This document shows positions 45,449 to 57,232 of a DNA stretch of 64,000 bases, in pieces. Every line of letters starts with the position of its first letter. Position 1 is the stretch's first letter. The stretch lies in contig NC_044986.1 of assembly GCF_008728515.1 (NCBI RefSeq), forward strand, positions 62,857,159-62,921,158. Reading direction: 5' to 3'. The notes beneath the pieces were generated by a model. It ran no database searches and was not told the DNA's origin. It saw only the letters and a list, made by a program, of their open reading frames with translations. A program made the translations under genes and the position numbers. This DNA is from Papio anubis. Taxonomy: Eukaryota; Chordata; Mammalia; Primates; Cercopithecidae.

Positions 45449-45757
45449 GGTCGGGTGCAGTGGCTCATGCCTGTAATCCCAGCACTGTGGGAGGCCAAGG
45501 TGGGTGAATGACGAGGTCAAGAGATCGAGACCATCCTGGCCAACATGGTGAAACCCTGTCTCTGCTAAAAATACAAAAATTAGCTGGGTGTGGTGGCGCG
45601 TGCCTGTGGTCCCAGCTACTTGGGAGGCTGAGGCAGGAGAATCGCTTGAACCAGGGAGTCAGAGGTTGCAGTGAGTCGAGATAGCGCCATTGCAGCACTC
45701 CAGCCCAGGCGACAGAGTGAGACTCCATCTCAAAAAAAAAAAAAAAAAAAAAAAAAA
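45449..45757 (+). mobile_element. Alu, sense
   Basis: Starts GGTCGGGTGCAGTGGCTCA; both arms; A run of about 26. S-type features (CAACATGGTGAAACCC). The TSD cannot be resolved because both flanks are purine-rich. Confidence 0.97.
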
Positions 45758-45820
45758 GAAAGGAAAGAAAGAGGAGGAGAAAGGGGAGGGGAGGAAAAGC
45801 AGAAGGAGGAAAGGATGAAT
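45758..45820. repeat. Purine tract following the Alu tail
   Basis: Almost pure A/G (GAAAGGAAAGAAAGAGGAGG and further). May be tail expansion or pre-existing sequence. Confidence 0.85.
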
Positions 45821-47694
45821 GTAAACTGCAGGTAACAGGGCCTCAGTCTGCAAGAAACTGACTACTATGACAGACAAATGTATGTTCTCAGTCCTATGAG
45901 CTTCTAAAATGATCCGAATCCATGCTGAAAAAGGAAACTTTGGATCACTTATTAGGTTTTACAAATAATCTGGATGCACCAAAAACTGATATGATCAATT
46001 GTTAAGGTTTGTTTGTCTATTTACCTCTTCTTAGTATAGTTTGTATTCCTTTGAATTGGCCAAAAATACTGTTTCTTCAGATAATTAAGGACTCTATGTC
46101 TTTTGCACATGACATTAAGTTTTGTTTTTGTTTTAGTGTTGGAAGCACCTTATAGATCATCAACTTCCATATTTTTAATGAAAAGGTTAACATTTTGTCA
46201 AGATCACTCAACTAGTTAATGAGAGCATTGGGGTAAGGGCAGGACATTTGCCTTGTGATTCAGGATAGCTCTATTTCCACTGCTCCATATCACCTATTTC
46301 TAGATATTATCTAATGATCACTGGCTCCTTAGAGGTTAGTAGAGAAAAGTTGTTTGCCTTGCATTTACATTGTAAATATTTGACTTTATTTCAAGATAAT
46401 GTTATTATATAATTGGCTAATTTGCTTAGTTTAAAATCTCAAATACTGTTTCATAAGGATTATTGTCTAATTCATGCACCTAAAATAAAATGCTTACCAA
46501 ATAACAGAGAAAAATAATCAGTGTAATTAAGCCTCTTTTGTGTATCAGTAAATGAAACTCCTGAATGTGAGGTATAATCACTATATCTTTAGGAGTCCTA
46601 GGGTTTTTATGTTGAGGAATAAATTGTAATAAAATATTTCAGAAGTCAGAACCCAAAAGTGATTGTTTAATGATCTTTGAAATATCTTACTTGATTTAAA
46701 GGTGCTAAATTGTTTTAACCACACTAACACAAAAGCTCTTTAAAAGCTAAAAGTCACAATTTAAGACCATGGATTCATTATTTTATATGGATTGGCACAA
46801 ACTCAGTCACCTGTTCACAGCCAGCTCCACCCCCAGTGCTTCTCAGCTCTCATCCACCATGCTGTCATCACATTCTTAGTTTTCAGTCACAACAAGGTCT
46901 GCAGCTCTCTTTACACTGTATCGTGTTAACATGTTATTTGTTAGCTTCAGTGTAATGCCTGTTCAAGTTTGGCATATGCAGAAGTATCTACATAGGTTCT
47001 AAATATTTTTAAACTTGATGTAAAAAGTCCAGATTACCTCATATTTAGTTACTCTGCAATTGGCCAAGGTCAACCAGTACACTTGGTAAAAATCACACCA
47101 AAGAACAAGCTCATCTGCTTATATTAACTCTACCATTTAAAAATAAATTGTCAAGATGTGCAGAATATCTAAAGGACTAAGGTTTCTGCTCACCATCCCT
47201 TAAAAGCCAGGCCTGCTGATAAAGGATATGCTCCTTAAGTGTCTGCATTTATTAAATAATTTAATTAACAATTGTAGAATAGCTACTACATGTCCCATAC
47301 CTGGAGGATCTAATGGTATATAATGCAGACAGCCATTATTTTAAGTGCTGATAACATAGCTGGGAAGAAAAGACACACAGTATTATCCATGATAAGGCAT
47401 TAGATAATGAGTCATATTAACAGTATTTACAATTGAGATATCTGGTAGTCAGTATATGCCATTGGCGTGTTCCTTAGTTTTCTTAATTGCAAAATGAAAA
47501 AAAAAAAAAAAAAAACGCAAATTAGAAGGTCTGTTAAATTTTTCCACCTCTCTGGCTGTCTTCTGTCCAATCAGATGTAATAAAGTTGGTTTTGCCATTT
47601 GGATCAAATGCTAACAAATAATACTAGACAATATTAGGAAAACAAATTTCAAGGTAAAATCATTAGTGAAGACAAAGAGAAATATTTTATGAAA
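45821..47694. other. Unique AT-rich sequence
   Basis: No gene or repeat family recognised; an A run of about 20 lies at 47497-47516. Confidence 0.5.
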
Positions 47695-47885
47695 GGTATA
47701 ATAGAAAACAAAAGATTATGGGCTTTGAATCCATTTAGACCTGAGTACAAATTCTAGCTCCACTATCTTCTAACAGTGTGATGTCAAAAAGCTGATTCAC
47801 CATTCTTAACCTTCTATAAAATTTGGCAAATAACATCTAACTGAGATAAAGCCTGTAATGTTGTCTGGCACGCAAAAGCATTTAC
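47695..47885 (+). mobile_element. MIR, sense
   Basis: 'GGGCTTTGAATCCATTTAGACCTGAGTACAAATTCTAGCTCCACTATCTTCTAACAGTGTGATG ... AACCTTCTATAAAATTTGGCAAATAACATC' follows MIR order (tRNA-related head, core, 3' end). Confidence 0.68.
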
Positions 47886-47924
47886 ACAGGATATCTATTA
47901 ATTTACTACAAGTATTATTTGCAT

Positions 47925-48060
47925 AGCATTTTTTTCTTTTCTAAGTCCTCACACATTAGCCGTGTCATTTTATCTTCATAACTACTCTGTAAAGTGGTAT
48001 TGTACCCATTCTGCATTTGAGGAAATGGAATCACAAAGCGGTTCGCTCACTACAAAAGTT
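47925..48060 (-). mobile_element. MIR, antisense
   Basis: 'CACATTAGCCGTGTCATTTTATCTTCATAACTACTCTGTAAAGTGGTATTGTACCCATTCTGCATTTGAGGAAATGGAATCACAAAG' is the reversed MIR 3' half and core. Confidence 0.68.
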
Positions 48061-48285
48061 TCACTCACTGCAAGGTTCAGTCACTATAAGTGGATACCTC
48101 CTATGTCTCTCCACACAAAAATTGTGGTAGAGAGAGAGACGAAAGTGAGAATCCCTTGACTCCCCATAAGTATCAAATTTTGCACAACTATTTTTCTCCC
48201 AGTAGAGTCAATCCTTAAAAGTCTACACCCACAACTTTAAAAATATTCCTTTTATATGTTGCCAAAAATGGATGCACTGTGTGAA
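48061..48285. other. Unique sequence
   Basis: Short direct similarity GTTCGCTCACTACAAAAGTTTCACTCACTGCAAG... gives local TCACTnnAAG repeats (48044-48090). Otherwise nothing is recognised. Confidence 0.5.
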
Positions 48286-48286
48286 T

Positions 48287-48320
48287 GTGTGTGTGTGTGC
48301 GCGTGCACGCACATGTGCAC
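48287..48320. repeat. (TG)n grading into alternating purine-pyrimidine GC-containing repeat
   Basis: A TG run passes directly into GCGCGTGCACGCACATGTGC, keeping strict purine-pyrimidine alternation over about 33 bases, the pattern that favours left-handed (Z) DNA. Confidence 0.9.
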
Positions 48321-48499
48321 AAAGGAATGCAGTGTCATGGAACTGTGATTAGGAATTAGTAGGGATTATTCACGGCATACTTTACACATTTTCAGTCAAT
48401 AATCTCAAGATGTTTTCCAAGAGAAAAAAAAAAAACGTCTTTTAATCAATATGATGGAGATTAAAAGCATAACAGAAATAAAATGCTGGTGAAATCTAT

Positions 48500-48580
48500 T
48501 TCATCCAAAGGCATAATAACCAAAGTCAAGTGACAGAGCCAGGAATAGAACCTAATTCAAATGTTTTGACTTTATTTCAC
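48500..48580 (-). mobile_element. MIR relic, antisense (weak)
   Basis: 'CCAAAGTCAAGTGACAGAGCCAGGAATAGAACC' matches the reversed MIR head (CAAGGTCACACAGC ... GGCAGAGCCGGGATTCGAACC). Confidence 0.5.
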
Positions 48581-50114
48581 TTAAATGTTGCTTACAAGCT
48601 TAGAGAGTATATATTGTCTCGGGCCTTAATGCTTTTTAATTTTTTACTGTGTGTTCATATCTTGGATAGAAAAGGCACTCAGTCTGTTAAGAAGGTCAAA
48701 ATAACTGCTTCCTACTCTTAGGAAGATAATAAATAAACTTGAAATTCTTCAAAACTAAATAGTTAATAGTAACCATATTTGGGATTAGGAAGTCTGCCTT
48801 TAAATAATGATCACACCATGGAAACCTTGAGACCTCTCTAGCTCCGGTAAAACTGCCTGCAGGTCTCACTCTCACGGCATCACTACAATCCTGTTTTAAT
48901 GCAGCAGTTAGCTTTATAGCTGTGAATTTTCTGAACATAAACTGAATTATGGAAAACTGACCTATGCACATCACTTAGCTATCTGCCAGTCATAACTCAT
49001 ATCTAATCTTTATTAGCTCCCTGCAGAAAATGTCTAAGACTGACCACAAATGCCAGAAATTACATGTGGGTTGGTCATGAAAATGTGATTTTCATATACT
49101 GGGGGATTTAGAAAACAGGATTCCAAAAGCAGAGACACCTGGGCCTGTGATGAATAACTACTCTGGTGTGGGCTGTTCTGCTCCAATTCTTAGGCAGGAA
49201 GGTATCCTAGAAACAAGCAAAGAAATAGATAAATCCTGGGTGATCCCTATGCTTTTCCTCATTTATCTTTCTCTTGCTTTTTAAAACAGGTTTATAACAA
49301 TCATAAAAATAATACAATTACGTCCACAGTGAGGGGATTTTTTTTCTCCACTGGCATGAACTCATAGGTCAAATGGGATGTTCATACTGACAAGAGTCCA
49401 GACTTCTACACAGCAGAATTGACAGTGACAGTCCATTTCTTAAAGAAAGTTGGTGTCTGTGCTTCCTGCTATCAGTCCTTACCACAGAGCTCATTGACTC
49501 TGGCATCAAAGGTATCAGCACCACCTCATGCCAAGCCTATACGAGGGAATCTAACTGCAAAGGAGCTTTGGAAATTGAAAAAGTTTGATTACATAAAACG
49601 TACAAATCTGGAGATTAATAACCTTCAAAGTTCTGAAAACAAAAATTGAGATTCATTTGTGTGTCTCTGCGTTTAAAAAGCAATTCCACAGACATTTTCA
49701 CTGACTTCAAGGTTATCTTTTAAAAAAAATGATACTACTGCTTTCATGTTTCTGTTCTGCTCCTTGCCAATGTAGTTAAAAATTGTTCCATTTTTGAAAT
49801 CAGATAAATCTGCTAATTTGAGTGTGAATGTCCTCTTGTGGCTGCTTTCCTAGGTATATTTTATAGCTGACATGCTGCTAGCTGACAGATGTACTGCAGC
49901 TCCTATATAATTAATATCCTGGAGTTTCTATGTTTAAACAAAAATGCTTAAATCATATTATTTAACTGTTGATCAGAAATAAATTAAAATTTTCACTAAT
50001 AAAAGACATTTTTAAATGGGACATTGTCTCAGCATTTCTTTTATCCCACCAGATTTTCATTTTACCTGAGATTTGTTAAATGAATAAACCAATTAATAAA
50101 TAATAAAATTATTA
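48581..50114. other. Unique sequence
   Basis: No gene is recognised. Frames of 92 codons (48696-48974, minus) and 76 codons (49419-49649, plus) show no known motifs. Confidence 0.5.
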
Positions 50115-50312
50115 ATTAATTCAGTTTATTTTTAGAGCAATTTTAGGTGCTCAGAAAAATTAAGCAGAAAGTACAGAGAGTTCCCACACATATACCCCAT
50201 CCTCACACACAGACAATATTCCCCTCTGTCTATATCCTGCACCACAGCGGTACATTTGTTACAATCAATGAACACTGACACTTCATTATCACCCAAAGTA
50301 CATAGTTTACAT

Positions 50313-50620
50313 AAAGATTTTCTCCTAGGTTGGGTGCAGTGGCTCACACCTGTAATCCCAGCACTTTGGGAGGCCTAGGCAGGCGGATCACCTGAGGTCA
50401 GGAGTTCGAGACTACCTGGCCAACATAGTGAAACCCCATCACTACTAAAAAAAAAAAAAATTAGCCGGCAATAGTGGCAGGCACCTGTAATCCCAGTTAC
50501 TCAGGAGGCTGAGGCAGGAGAATCACTTGAACCTGGGAGGCAGAGGTTGCAGTGAGCCGAGATTGTGCCACTGCACTCCAGCCTCGGCAACAGAGGGAGA
50601 CTCCATCTCAAAAAAAAAAA

Positions 50621-50710
<90 letters not shown>

Positions 50711-50717
50711 TTCTCCT
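50313..50717 (+). mobile_element. Alu in the L1M, tail expanded to (GAAA)n, with TSD
   Basis: Alu starts at about 50329 (GGTTGGGTGCAGTGGCTC). The A tail becomes (GAAA)21 (50623-50706). TSD AAAGATTTTCTCCT (50313-50326) and AAAGATATTCTCCT (50704-50717), one mismatch. Open frames of E-R-K-K repeats across it come from the microsatellite. Confidence 0.96.
50623..50706. repeat. (GAAA)21 microsatellite
   Basis: Pure tetranucleotide array grown from the Alu poly-A tail. Confidence 0.97.
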
Positions 50718-52419
50718 GGTGGTGTACATTCTATGGGTATTGACAATAATAACATGTATCCACCATTGGAACTACATCTTCTGTGCTCTACTTCCTCACC
50801 TCTCCCTCTTCACTAACCCCTGGCAACCACTAATCTGTTACTGTCCACATAGCTTTGCCTTTTCTAAATGTCATATTGTTGGAATCAGATAGGATGTAGA
50901 CTTTCAGATTGGTACTTCTCACTTAGTCACTATGCATTTCAGTTTCTTCCATGTCTTTCCACGGCTTGGTAGCTCATTTTTTTCAGGGTTGAGTAATATT
51001 CCATTGTCTGAATATACCGCAGTTTATTTGTTCATTCACCTACTGAAGGACATCTTGATTTCTTTCATGTTTTGGCAATTATGAATAAAGCTTCTATGAA
51101 CATCCATGCAGAAGTTCTAGTGTGTACATAAGTTTTCAAATACCTTGAGTAAATATCAAGGAGTGTGATTGCTGGGTCTTATGGTAAGAGTATGTTTAGT
51201 TTTGCAAGAAACTGCCAAACTGTCTTCCAAAGTGGCTGTACCATTTTGCATTCCCACCAGAAATGAATGACAATGCTTCTTGCTCAGCATCCTTACCAAC
51301 ACTTGGTATTGCCAGTATTTTGGATTTCTGGCCATTGTATTAGATGTGTAATAATATCTTGTTGTTTTAGTTGGCAATTCCCCAATGATATATGATGTTG
51401 AACATCTTTTCATATGCTTATTGGACATCTGTATATCTTCTTTGGTTAGAGATTTGTTCAGGCCTTCAGTTCATTTTTCAGTTTGGTTGTTTTCTTATTG
51501 TTGAGTTTTAAGAGTACTTTGTACATTTTGGATGATAATAGTCTTTTATCAAATCTATGTATTTCAAATATATTATGCCTGTGTGTGGCTTTGTTTTCTT
51601 ATTCTCTTCATACTATCTTTTGAAGAACAGATTGTTTTTATTTTAATGAAGTCCAGCATATCAATTGTTTCCTTCATTGATCATAACTTTGATGTTGTAT
51701 CTAAAAAGTTGTTGCCATTCTCAAAATCATCTAGATTTTCTCCTATTTTATCTTCTAAAAGTTTTATGGTTTTGCAGTTTACATTTAAGTCTATGACCCA
51801 TTTTGAGTTAATTTTTGAGCAGAGTGTTGGGGATGTGTAAAGATTCATTTTTCTACATTTGGATGTCCAGTGGTTTCAGCATCATTTCTGAAAAACTATC
51901 TTTTCTCCATTGTAATGCTTTTGCTCCTTTGTCAAATATTGGTTGACTATCTTTATGTGCATCTATTTCTATGCTCTCTATTCTATATTATTTATCTATT
52001 TACCTTTTTTGTACAAATACCATACTGGTTCAATCATTATAGCTTTACAATAAAGCCTGAAGGCAGGTAATGTCAGTCCTCCAACGTTGCACTTCTCTTC
52101 CAATATTGAGTTGGCTATTCCGTGTCTTTTACCTGTTCATATAAACTTTAGAAGTAATTTGTCAATGTCCACAAAATAACTTGCTAGGATTTGTATTGAG
52201 ATTGCATTGAACCTATAAAGTTGTGAAGAAGTGACATGTTTGACAATACTGAGTTTTCCTATCCACAAATATGGAGTATCTCCATTTATTTAGACTTCTA
52301 AAATATCTTTCATCAGAGATTTGTAGTTTTCCTCATAGAGATTTTAAATGTATACCTAAATATTTCATTTTTGAGGATGTTAAGGTAAATGATAATACGT
52401 TTTTAATTTAAAATTCCAG

Positions 52420-52735
52420 GCTGGGTGTGGTGGCTTATGCATATAATCCCAGCACTTTGGGAGGAAAAGGCAGGTGGATCACAAAGTCAGGAGTTCGATA
52501 CCAGCCTGGCCAATATGGTGAAACCCCGTCTCTACTAATAATACAAAAATTTGCCTGGCATGGTGGTGCATGCCTGTAATCCCACCTACTCAGGAGGCTG
52601 AGGCAGTAGAATCACTTGAACCCAGGAGGCATAGGTTGCAGTGAGCCGAGATTGTGCCACTGCACTGCAGCCTGGGTGACAGAGTGAGACTCTGTCTCAG
52701 GAAAAAAAAAAAAAAAAAGAAAGAAAAAAAGAAAA
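52420..52735 (+). mobile_element. Alu in the L1M
   Basis: Starts GGCTGGGTGTGGTGGCTTA and ends in GGAAAA...GAAAG tail. L1 resumes at AATCCACTTGTCCACTTG. TSD approximate: AAAATTCCA before, AAAATCCA after. Confidence 0.96.
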
Positions 52736-52985
52736 TCCACTTGTCCACTTGTTTCTTGCTAGTATATAGGAAATCAGTTGACTTTTGTGTATTAATCATA
52801 TATTTTGCAACCTTGGTACAATCACTTGTTAGTTCCAGAAAGAGTTTTTTAGTCACTGCTTTTGGATTTTTGATATAGACAATCATGTCATCTACCAACA
52901 AAGACATTTTTATTTCTTTTTCCCAACCCAGGACTTTTTAGGTTTATATTTATTGCAGTATTATTTGTACTACCTCATTGAATTT

Positions 52986-53389
52986 TCCCAATAAATGAAT
53001 AGGCGTGCTGTCCATAGACATTGTCTTCATCTTCCTAATGAGAGAATGATGGGCTAAGTTGCTCAGATTCACATGGTATTGAAATCAGGATTTGTTTGAC
53101 TCTATGCTCTTTCCTACTACATTAGACTACACTGTCTTCCAAGGTTCTAACAAGTTTTTATTGTAAAAGCAGCATCACGTTTCTTACTTAAATTAGTTTC
53201 TACATCAAATCAGTTAATTTAATGGGCAACTTTCCTAAAATTTCTTTTAAATGTACCACACGCAAAAAAGAAAAACACATATCCAACAAAGTAAGTTAAA
53301 AAGCTTACAATGGATTTATGTAGTATAAAAATAGGTGGCAAATTTTTTAGCAATTAAAAATGTTTGAATACTAAAAACTATAAACATTG
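52986..53389. other. Unique sequence, possibly a MIR relic at 53030-53130
   Basis: 'TAATGAGAGAATGATGGGCTAAGTTGCTCAGATTCACATGG' has a weak reversed-MIR flavour. Otherwise nothing. Confidence 0.4.
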
Positions 53390-54205
53390 ATTTAAACAAA
53401 TCAAAGGAGGCCTGAATAATTGGAGAGATAAACCATGTTTGTGGATTGGAGAACTCAATACTGTTCAGATCTCAATCCTTTGTAAACTAATAGAGCGATT
53501 CGATATTATTTCTATCTTAATCTTAACAATAATTGTACAGGTACTGATAGGTTTATACTAAAATTTACATGGAAAAACAAAAGAAATAGAGTATCCAAAA
53601 CAATTTTCTTAAAAAAAAGAAGTTAGAGGACTGACAACACCTGATTTCATAACTTACTATAAAGTTACAGTTTTAAAGACAATCTTGAATAAACAGTAGA
53701 CACACAGATCAATGAAACAGAACACAGAGACCAGAGGCATACCTGCATATATAGGCCAATAGATATTTCACAAAGGTACAAACATGATTTAAAGGACAAA
53801 TGATAGTCTTCTCAGCAAATAAGGCTGAAACAATTAGATATCCATATGCAACAAATAACTGAACTTTGACCCCTTATTTCACACCACATACAAAAATTAA
53901 CTAATACACAATCATTAATGCAAACCCTAAAATTATCAGACTTCCAGAGAAACATAGACGAAAGTCTTCATAACTCTGGATTAGACAAAAGTTTCCTATA
54001 TAAATCATAAAAGCATAATCCATATGTAGTAAATTTAATAAATTTGATTTCATCGAAATTAAATGTTCTCCCATGGACAAGATACTCTGAAGACATTAGA
54101 AAAACAAGCCATAGAAATAGAGAACACATTTATAAATCTCATAAATAATAAAAAACTTGCATTCTAAATACATAAACAACATTAAACAATACAAAAATAA
54201 GAAAA
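53390..54205 (+). mobile_element. Host L1, first part (distal ORF2), sense
   Basis: ORF2 order: GGAGAACTCAATACTGTTCAG, TTTACATGGAAAAACAAAAG, GACTGACAACACCTGATTTC, ACAGATCAATGAAACAGAAC, CACCACATACAAAAATTAAC, CTCCCATGGACAAGATACTC, CTTGCATTCTAAATACATAA. The element stops near 54205 and resumes at 56910, so the L1 at 54206-56909 inserted into it. Confidence 0.9.
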
Positions 54206-54322
54206 TAGGGCTTGAACATAAAATAAAAGATATCCAAATTGGAAAGGAAGAAGAATAGCTATATTCTCAGATGACATGATCTTGTATATAGAAAGTCCTA
54301 GGGAATACACACACACACACAC

Positions 54323-54758
54323 TGTATGAACAAGAGTGACTCTATTTAAATGTTAATCTGCCATGTGACTCCTGACTAACCCTAAGTCTAGGAATACCTC
54401 CAAGATGTCTAGCTGATGTATTACTTTTTATATAGAAATACCTGTTCACTGTAAGTTTTTCCTTTCCTCCAAGACAACCCTCGATGATGTTGCATACATC
54501 ATAGGCTAAGAGGCCCATAGCTACCTACTCATTCCTTCCAGAGCACATGCACTTTTTCCCCAAATTAAAGACCTGTGACTAGGAGGTCGTAGTGCAGAGA
54601 TCTACCTGTCTTGCAGCTGCATAAGATATGCTTCCATTTGTAAGTTCTCCCAATAAATCACTCTTTTCCTATAATCTAGATCTGTCTGCCTCACTCTTTG
54701 CTTTCTTCACTGTTAGCCTTTGGGGGATGCTTTGTATATACAGCCCTTTCAGGGAACA
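54323..54758 (+). mobile_element. Solo LTR (ERV1-like), sense, inside the nested L1
   Basis: Starts TGTATGAACAAGAGTGACTC and ends near CAGGGAACA, i.e. TG...CA, about 436 bases. A CCAATAAATCACTC polyadenylation block lies about 90 bases before the end, as in LTR R regions. L1 continues on both sides. The flanking CA repeat makes the TSD ambiguous. Subfamily not identified; no internal viral sequence seen. Confidence 0.75.
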
Positions 54759-54832
54759 CACATGCACACAACAACAATTAGACCTAAAAAGTTCAGCAAG
54801 GTTGCAAGATTCAAAATTAATGTACAAATAAC

Positions 54833-55135
54833 AGGCCAGGCATGGTGGCTCACACCTGTAATCCCAGCACTTTGGGGGACTGAAGCAGGCAGGTCACCTG
54901 AGGTCAGGAGTTCAAGACCAGTCTGGCCAACGTGGTGAAACCTTGTCTGTACTAAAAATACAAAATTAGCTGGATGTGGTGGCGTGTGCCTGTAATCCCA
55001 GCTACTCGGGAGGCTGAGGCAGGAATACCGCTTGAAACTGGGAGGTAGAAGTTGCAGTGAGCCGAGATTGCACCATCGCACTCTAAGCTGGGCAAAAAGA
55101 ATAAAACTCCATCTCAAAAAAAAGAAAAAAATAAA
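54833..55135 (+). mobile_element. Alu in the nested L1
   Basis: Starts GGCCAGGCATGGTGGCTCAC, both arms, A-rich tail grading into AATAAATGAATAAATATATA. L1 sequence before (AATTAATGTACAAATAACA) and after (TATTTCAATACACTGCAAT). Diverged S/J-type. Confidence 0.96.
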
Positions 55136-56909
55136 TGAATAAATATATATATATAATAAATTATATTTCAATACACTGCAATAAAAAAATCTGAAAATGA
55201 AATTAAGAAACAATTCCATTTACAATAGCATCAAATAGAATAAAATTTATTGATAATAAAATTTACTGAATATATTTAATGAAATGAGTGCAGACTGAAA
55301 ACTACAAAACATTGTTGAAAAAAATTAAAGGAGATCTAAATAAGTAGAAAAACAACCCATGTTCATCGATCAGAAGACGTAATATTGTTAAGATGGAAAT
55401 ACTCCCAAACTGATCTACAGATTCGATGCAATACCTATCAAAATTTCAGATTGTCATTGAATAAATTACAAGTTTATCCTAAGATTCATATGGACATACA
55501 AGGAATCTATAAAAGCCAAACAACCTTAATAAAAAGAAGAACAATAGTGGAGGACTCATACTTTCTGGTTTTAAATCTTACTGCAAAGATAAAGTAATCA
55601 AAATAGAGTGGTACTGGCATAAAGGTTGACATATAGATCAATGGAATAGAATTGAATCTTGAAATAAACCCTCACATTTAGAGTTGATTTACTTACAGCA
55701 ATTTAATTGAAAAATAATTGTCTTTTCAAGAAATGACCTGGAATAATGGGAATCTACATGCAAAAGAATGAAATTGGACTCTTATCTACCACCAAGTGCA
55801 AAAAATAACTAAAAATAGATCAAACACCTAAGTGTGAGAGCTAAAAGTATAAAACTCATGGAAGAAAATATAAAAATAAATCCTTATGAAATTGGATTAG
55901 GCAATGACTTCTTAGATATGGAACAAAATGCACAGATGACAAAAGAAAAAAAAATAGATAAGCTGCATTTAATCAAAATGTAAAACCTTCGTGCTTCAAA
56001 GGATACCATCAAGAAAGGGAAAACAGAACCCACGGCATGGAAGAAAAATTTTGCAAATCATATATCTGATAAGGGTGTTACATCTAGAATTCATAAAAAC
56101 GGGCAAACGATCCAAACAGATATTTCTATTAAAAAGGTATACAGATGAACAATAAGCACATGACAAGCTATTGAATATCATTAGCCAACAGGAAAATATG
56201 GAGAAAAGCCACTTCACCCCCACTTTTATGGCTATAATCACAGATAAATAGTAACAACTGTTGGCATGTAGAGAATTGAAGCCTTCATACACTGCAGATG
56301 AGAATGTAAAATGGTAGATCCTGGCACCACTGAAAAACAGTTTAATGCTGTCTCAAACTGTTAAACATAGAGTTATCATATGACCGAAACCCAGAAATGC
56401 CATTCCTACGTATATATCCAAGAGAAATGAAATAGTACATCTACACACAAACTTGTATATAGATGTTCATCAGAATTATTCATAACACCCAAAAAAGTGG
56501 AAATGACCCAGATGTTCACCAACATATGAACAGAGAATGAAGTGCGGCACACAACAGTATACAACAGAACTGGCCATAGCAGGAATGAAGTACTGATGCA
56601 TGCTACACATAGATGAACCTTGAAAACATTATGCCAAGTGAAAAAAAAATGTTATAAAGACCACATATTGTATGGTTCCTTTATATTTAACGTCCAGAGT
56701 AAGAAAATGTGTAGAGATAGAAAATAGGGCTTGAAACTAGATTAATAGTTTGATAGATTAATAGTTCTCTAGTTTGAAGGAGATAGAAAAAATGTTTTAA
56801 AATTGATTGTGGTGATAGTTGCACAACTCTGTGGAATATTGGAAACAATCGAAACTAGTGAATTGTATAGTACATGACTTATATCTTGACAATAGATATC
56901 TCAAAAAAA

Positions 56910-57232
56910 GTTAATTGATATCATTTGTAATTAGGGAAATGCAAGTTAAAGCATTGTGAAATAATACTATATACATATTAAAAATAGCAGAAAACAGAAC
57001 ACATACACAAATTGTCAATATGAAATATTGGCAAGGATGTGGAGCAACTAGAATTCTCATACATTGTTAGTGGGAATGCAAAATAGTCTAGCCCCTTTGG
57101 AAAACAGTTTGGCAGTTTCTTATACAGTTAAGCATACATGTTCCACATGACTCAGCAAATCCGCTTCTGGGTGTCTACTACAGAAACAAATATTTGTTTA
57201 CAAATAGAAATCTATACTCATTCCTCAGTCTA
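56910..57232 (+). mobile_element. Host L1, second part, sense
   Basis: ORF2 continues where 54205 stopped: ATTGATATCATTTGTAATTAG, GAAATGCAAGTTAAAGC, CAAGGATGTGGAGCAACTAG, GGAAAACAGTTTGGCAGTTTC. Ends near 57232, 5' of the usual 3' UTR. Confidence 0.87.

Larger units (their letters stand above)
50115..52985 (-). mobile_element. L1M element, antisense, with two nested Alus
   Basis: The plus strand reads the 3' UTR in reverse (TTTTAGAGCAATTTTAGGTG, TACAGAGAGTTCCCACACA, CAATATTCCCCTCTGTC), continues 50720-51000 (CATTTCAGTTTCTTCCATG), then ORF2 in reverse (GAGTAATATTCCATTGTCTG, TTGCTGGGTCTTATGG, AATTCCCCAATGATATATGATG, ATTGCATTGAACCTATAAAG, GACAATCATGTCATCTACC). Numerous stops. Alus at 50327-50703 and 52420-52735 interrupt it. 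Confidence 0.93.
54206..56909 (+). mobile_element. Nested L1M, sense, inserted into the host L1
   Basis: Begins upstream in ORF2 (AGATATCCAAATTGG, GCTATATTCTCAGATGACATG) and runs to the 3' UTR (GATTGTGGTGATAGTTGCAC, GAATTGTATAGTACATGAC). It repeats the ORF2 region of the host copy (for example ATATAGATCAATGGAATAG). It was later hit by an LTR (54323-54758) and an Alu (54833-55130). No intact frame remains. Confidence 0.9.

Noticed and set aside
48696..48974. 92-codon minus frame
   Set aside because: No known family; unremarkable in length for 64 kb of six-frame sequence.
50501..50892. Frames of E-R-K-K or S-F-F-L repeats
   Set aside because: They are translations of the (GAAA)n array.
54323..54758. 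Possible provirus around the LTR
   Set aside because: L1 sequence continues on both sides, so only one LTR is present and no internal viral region.
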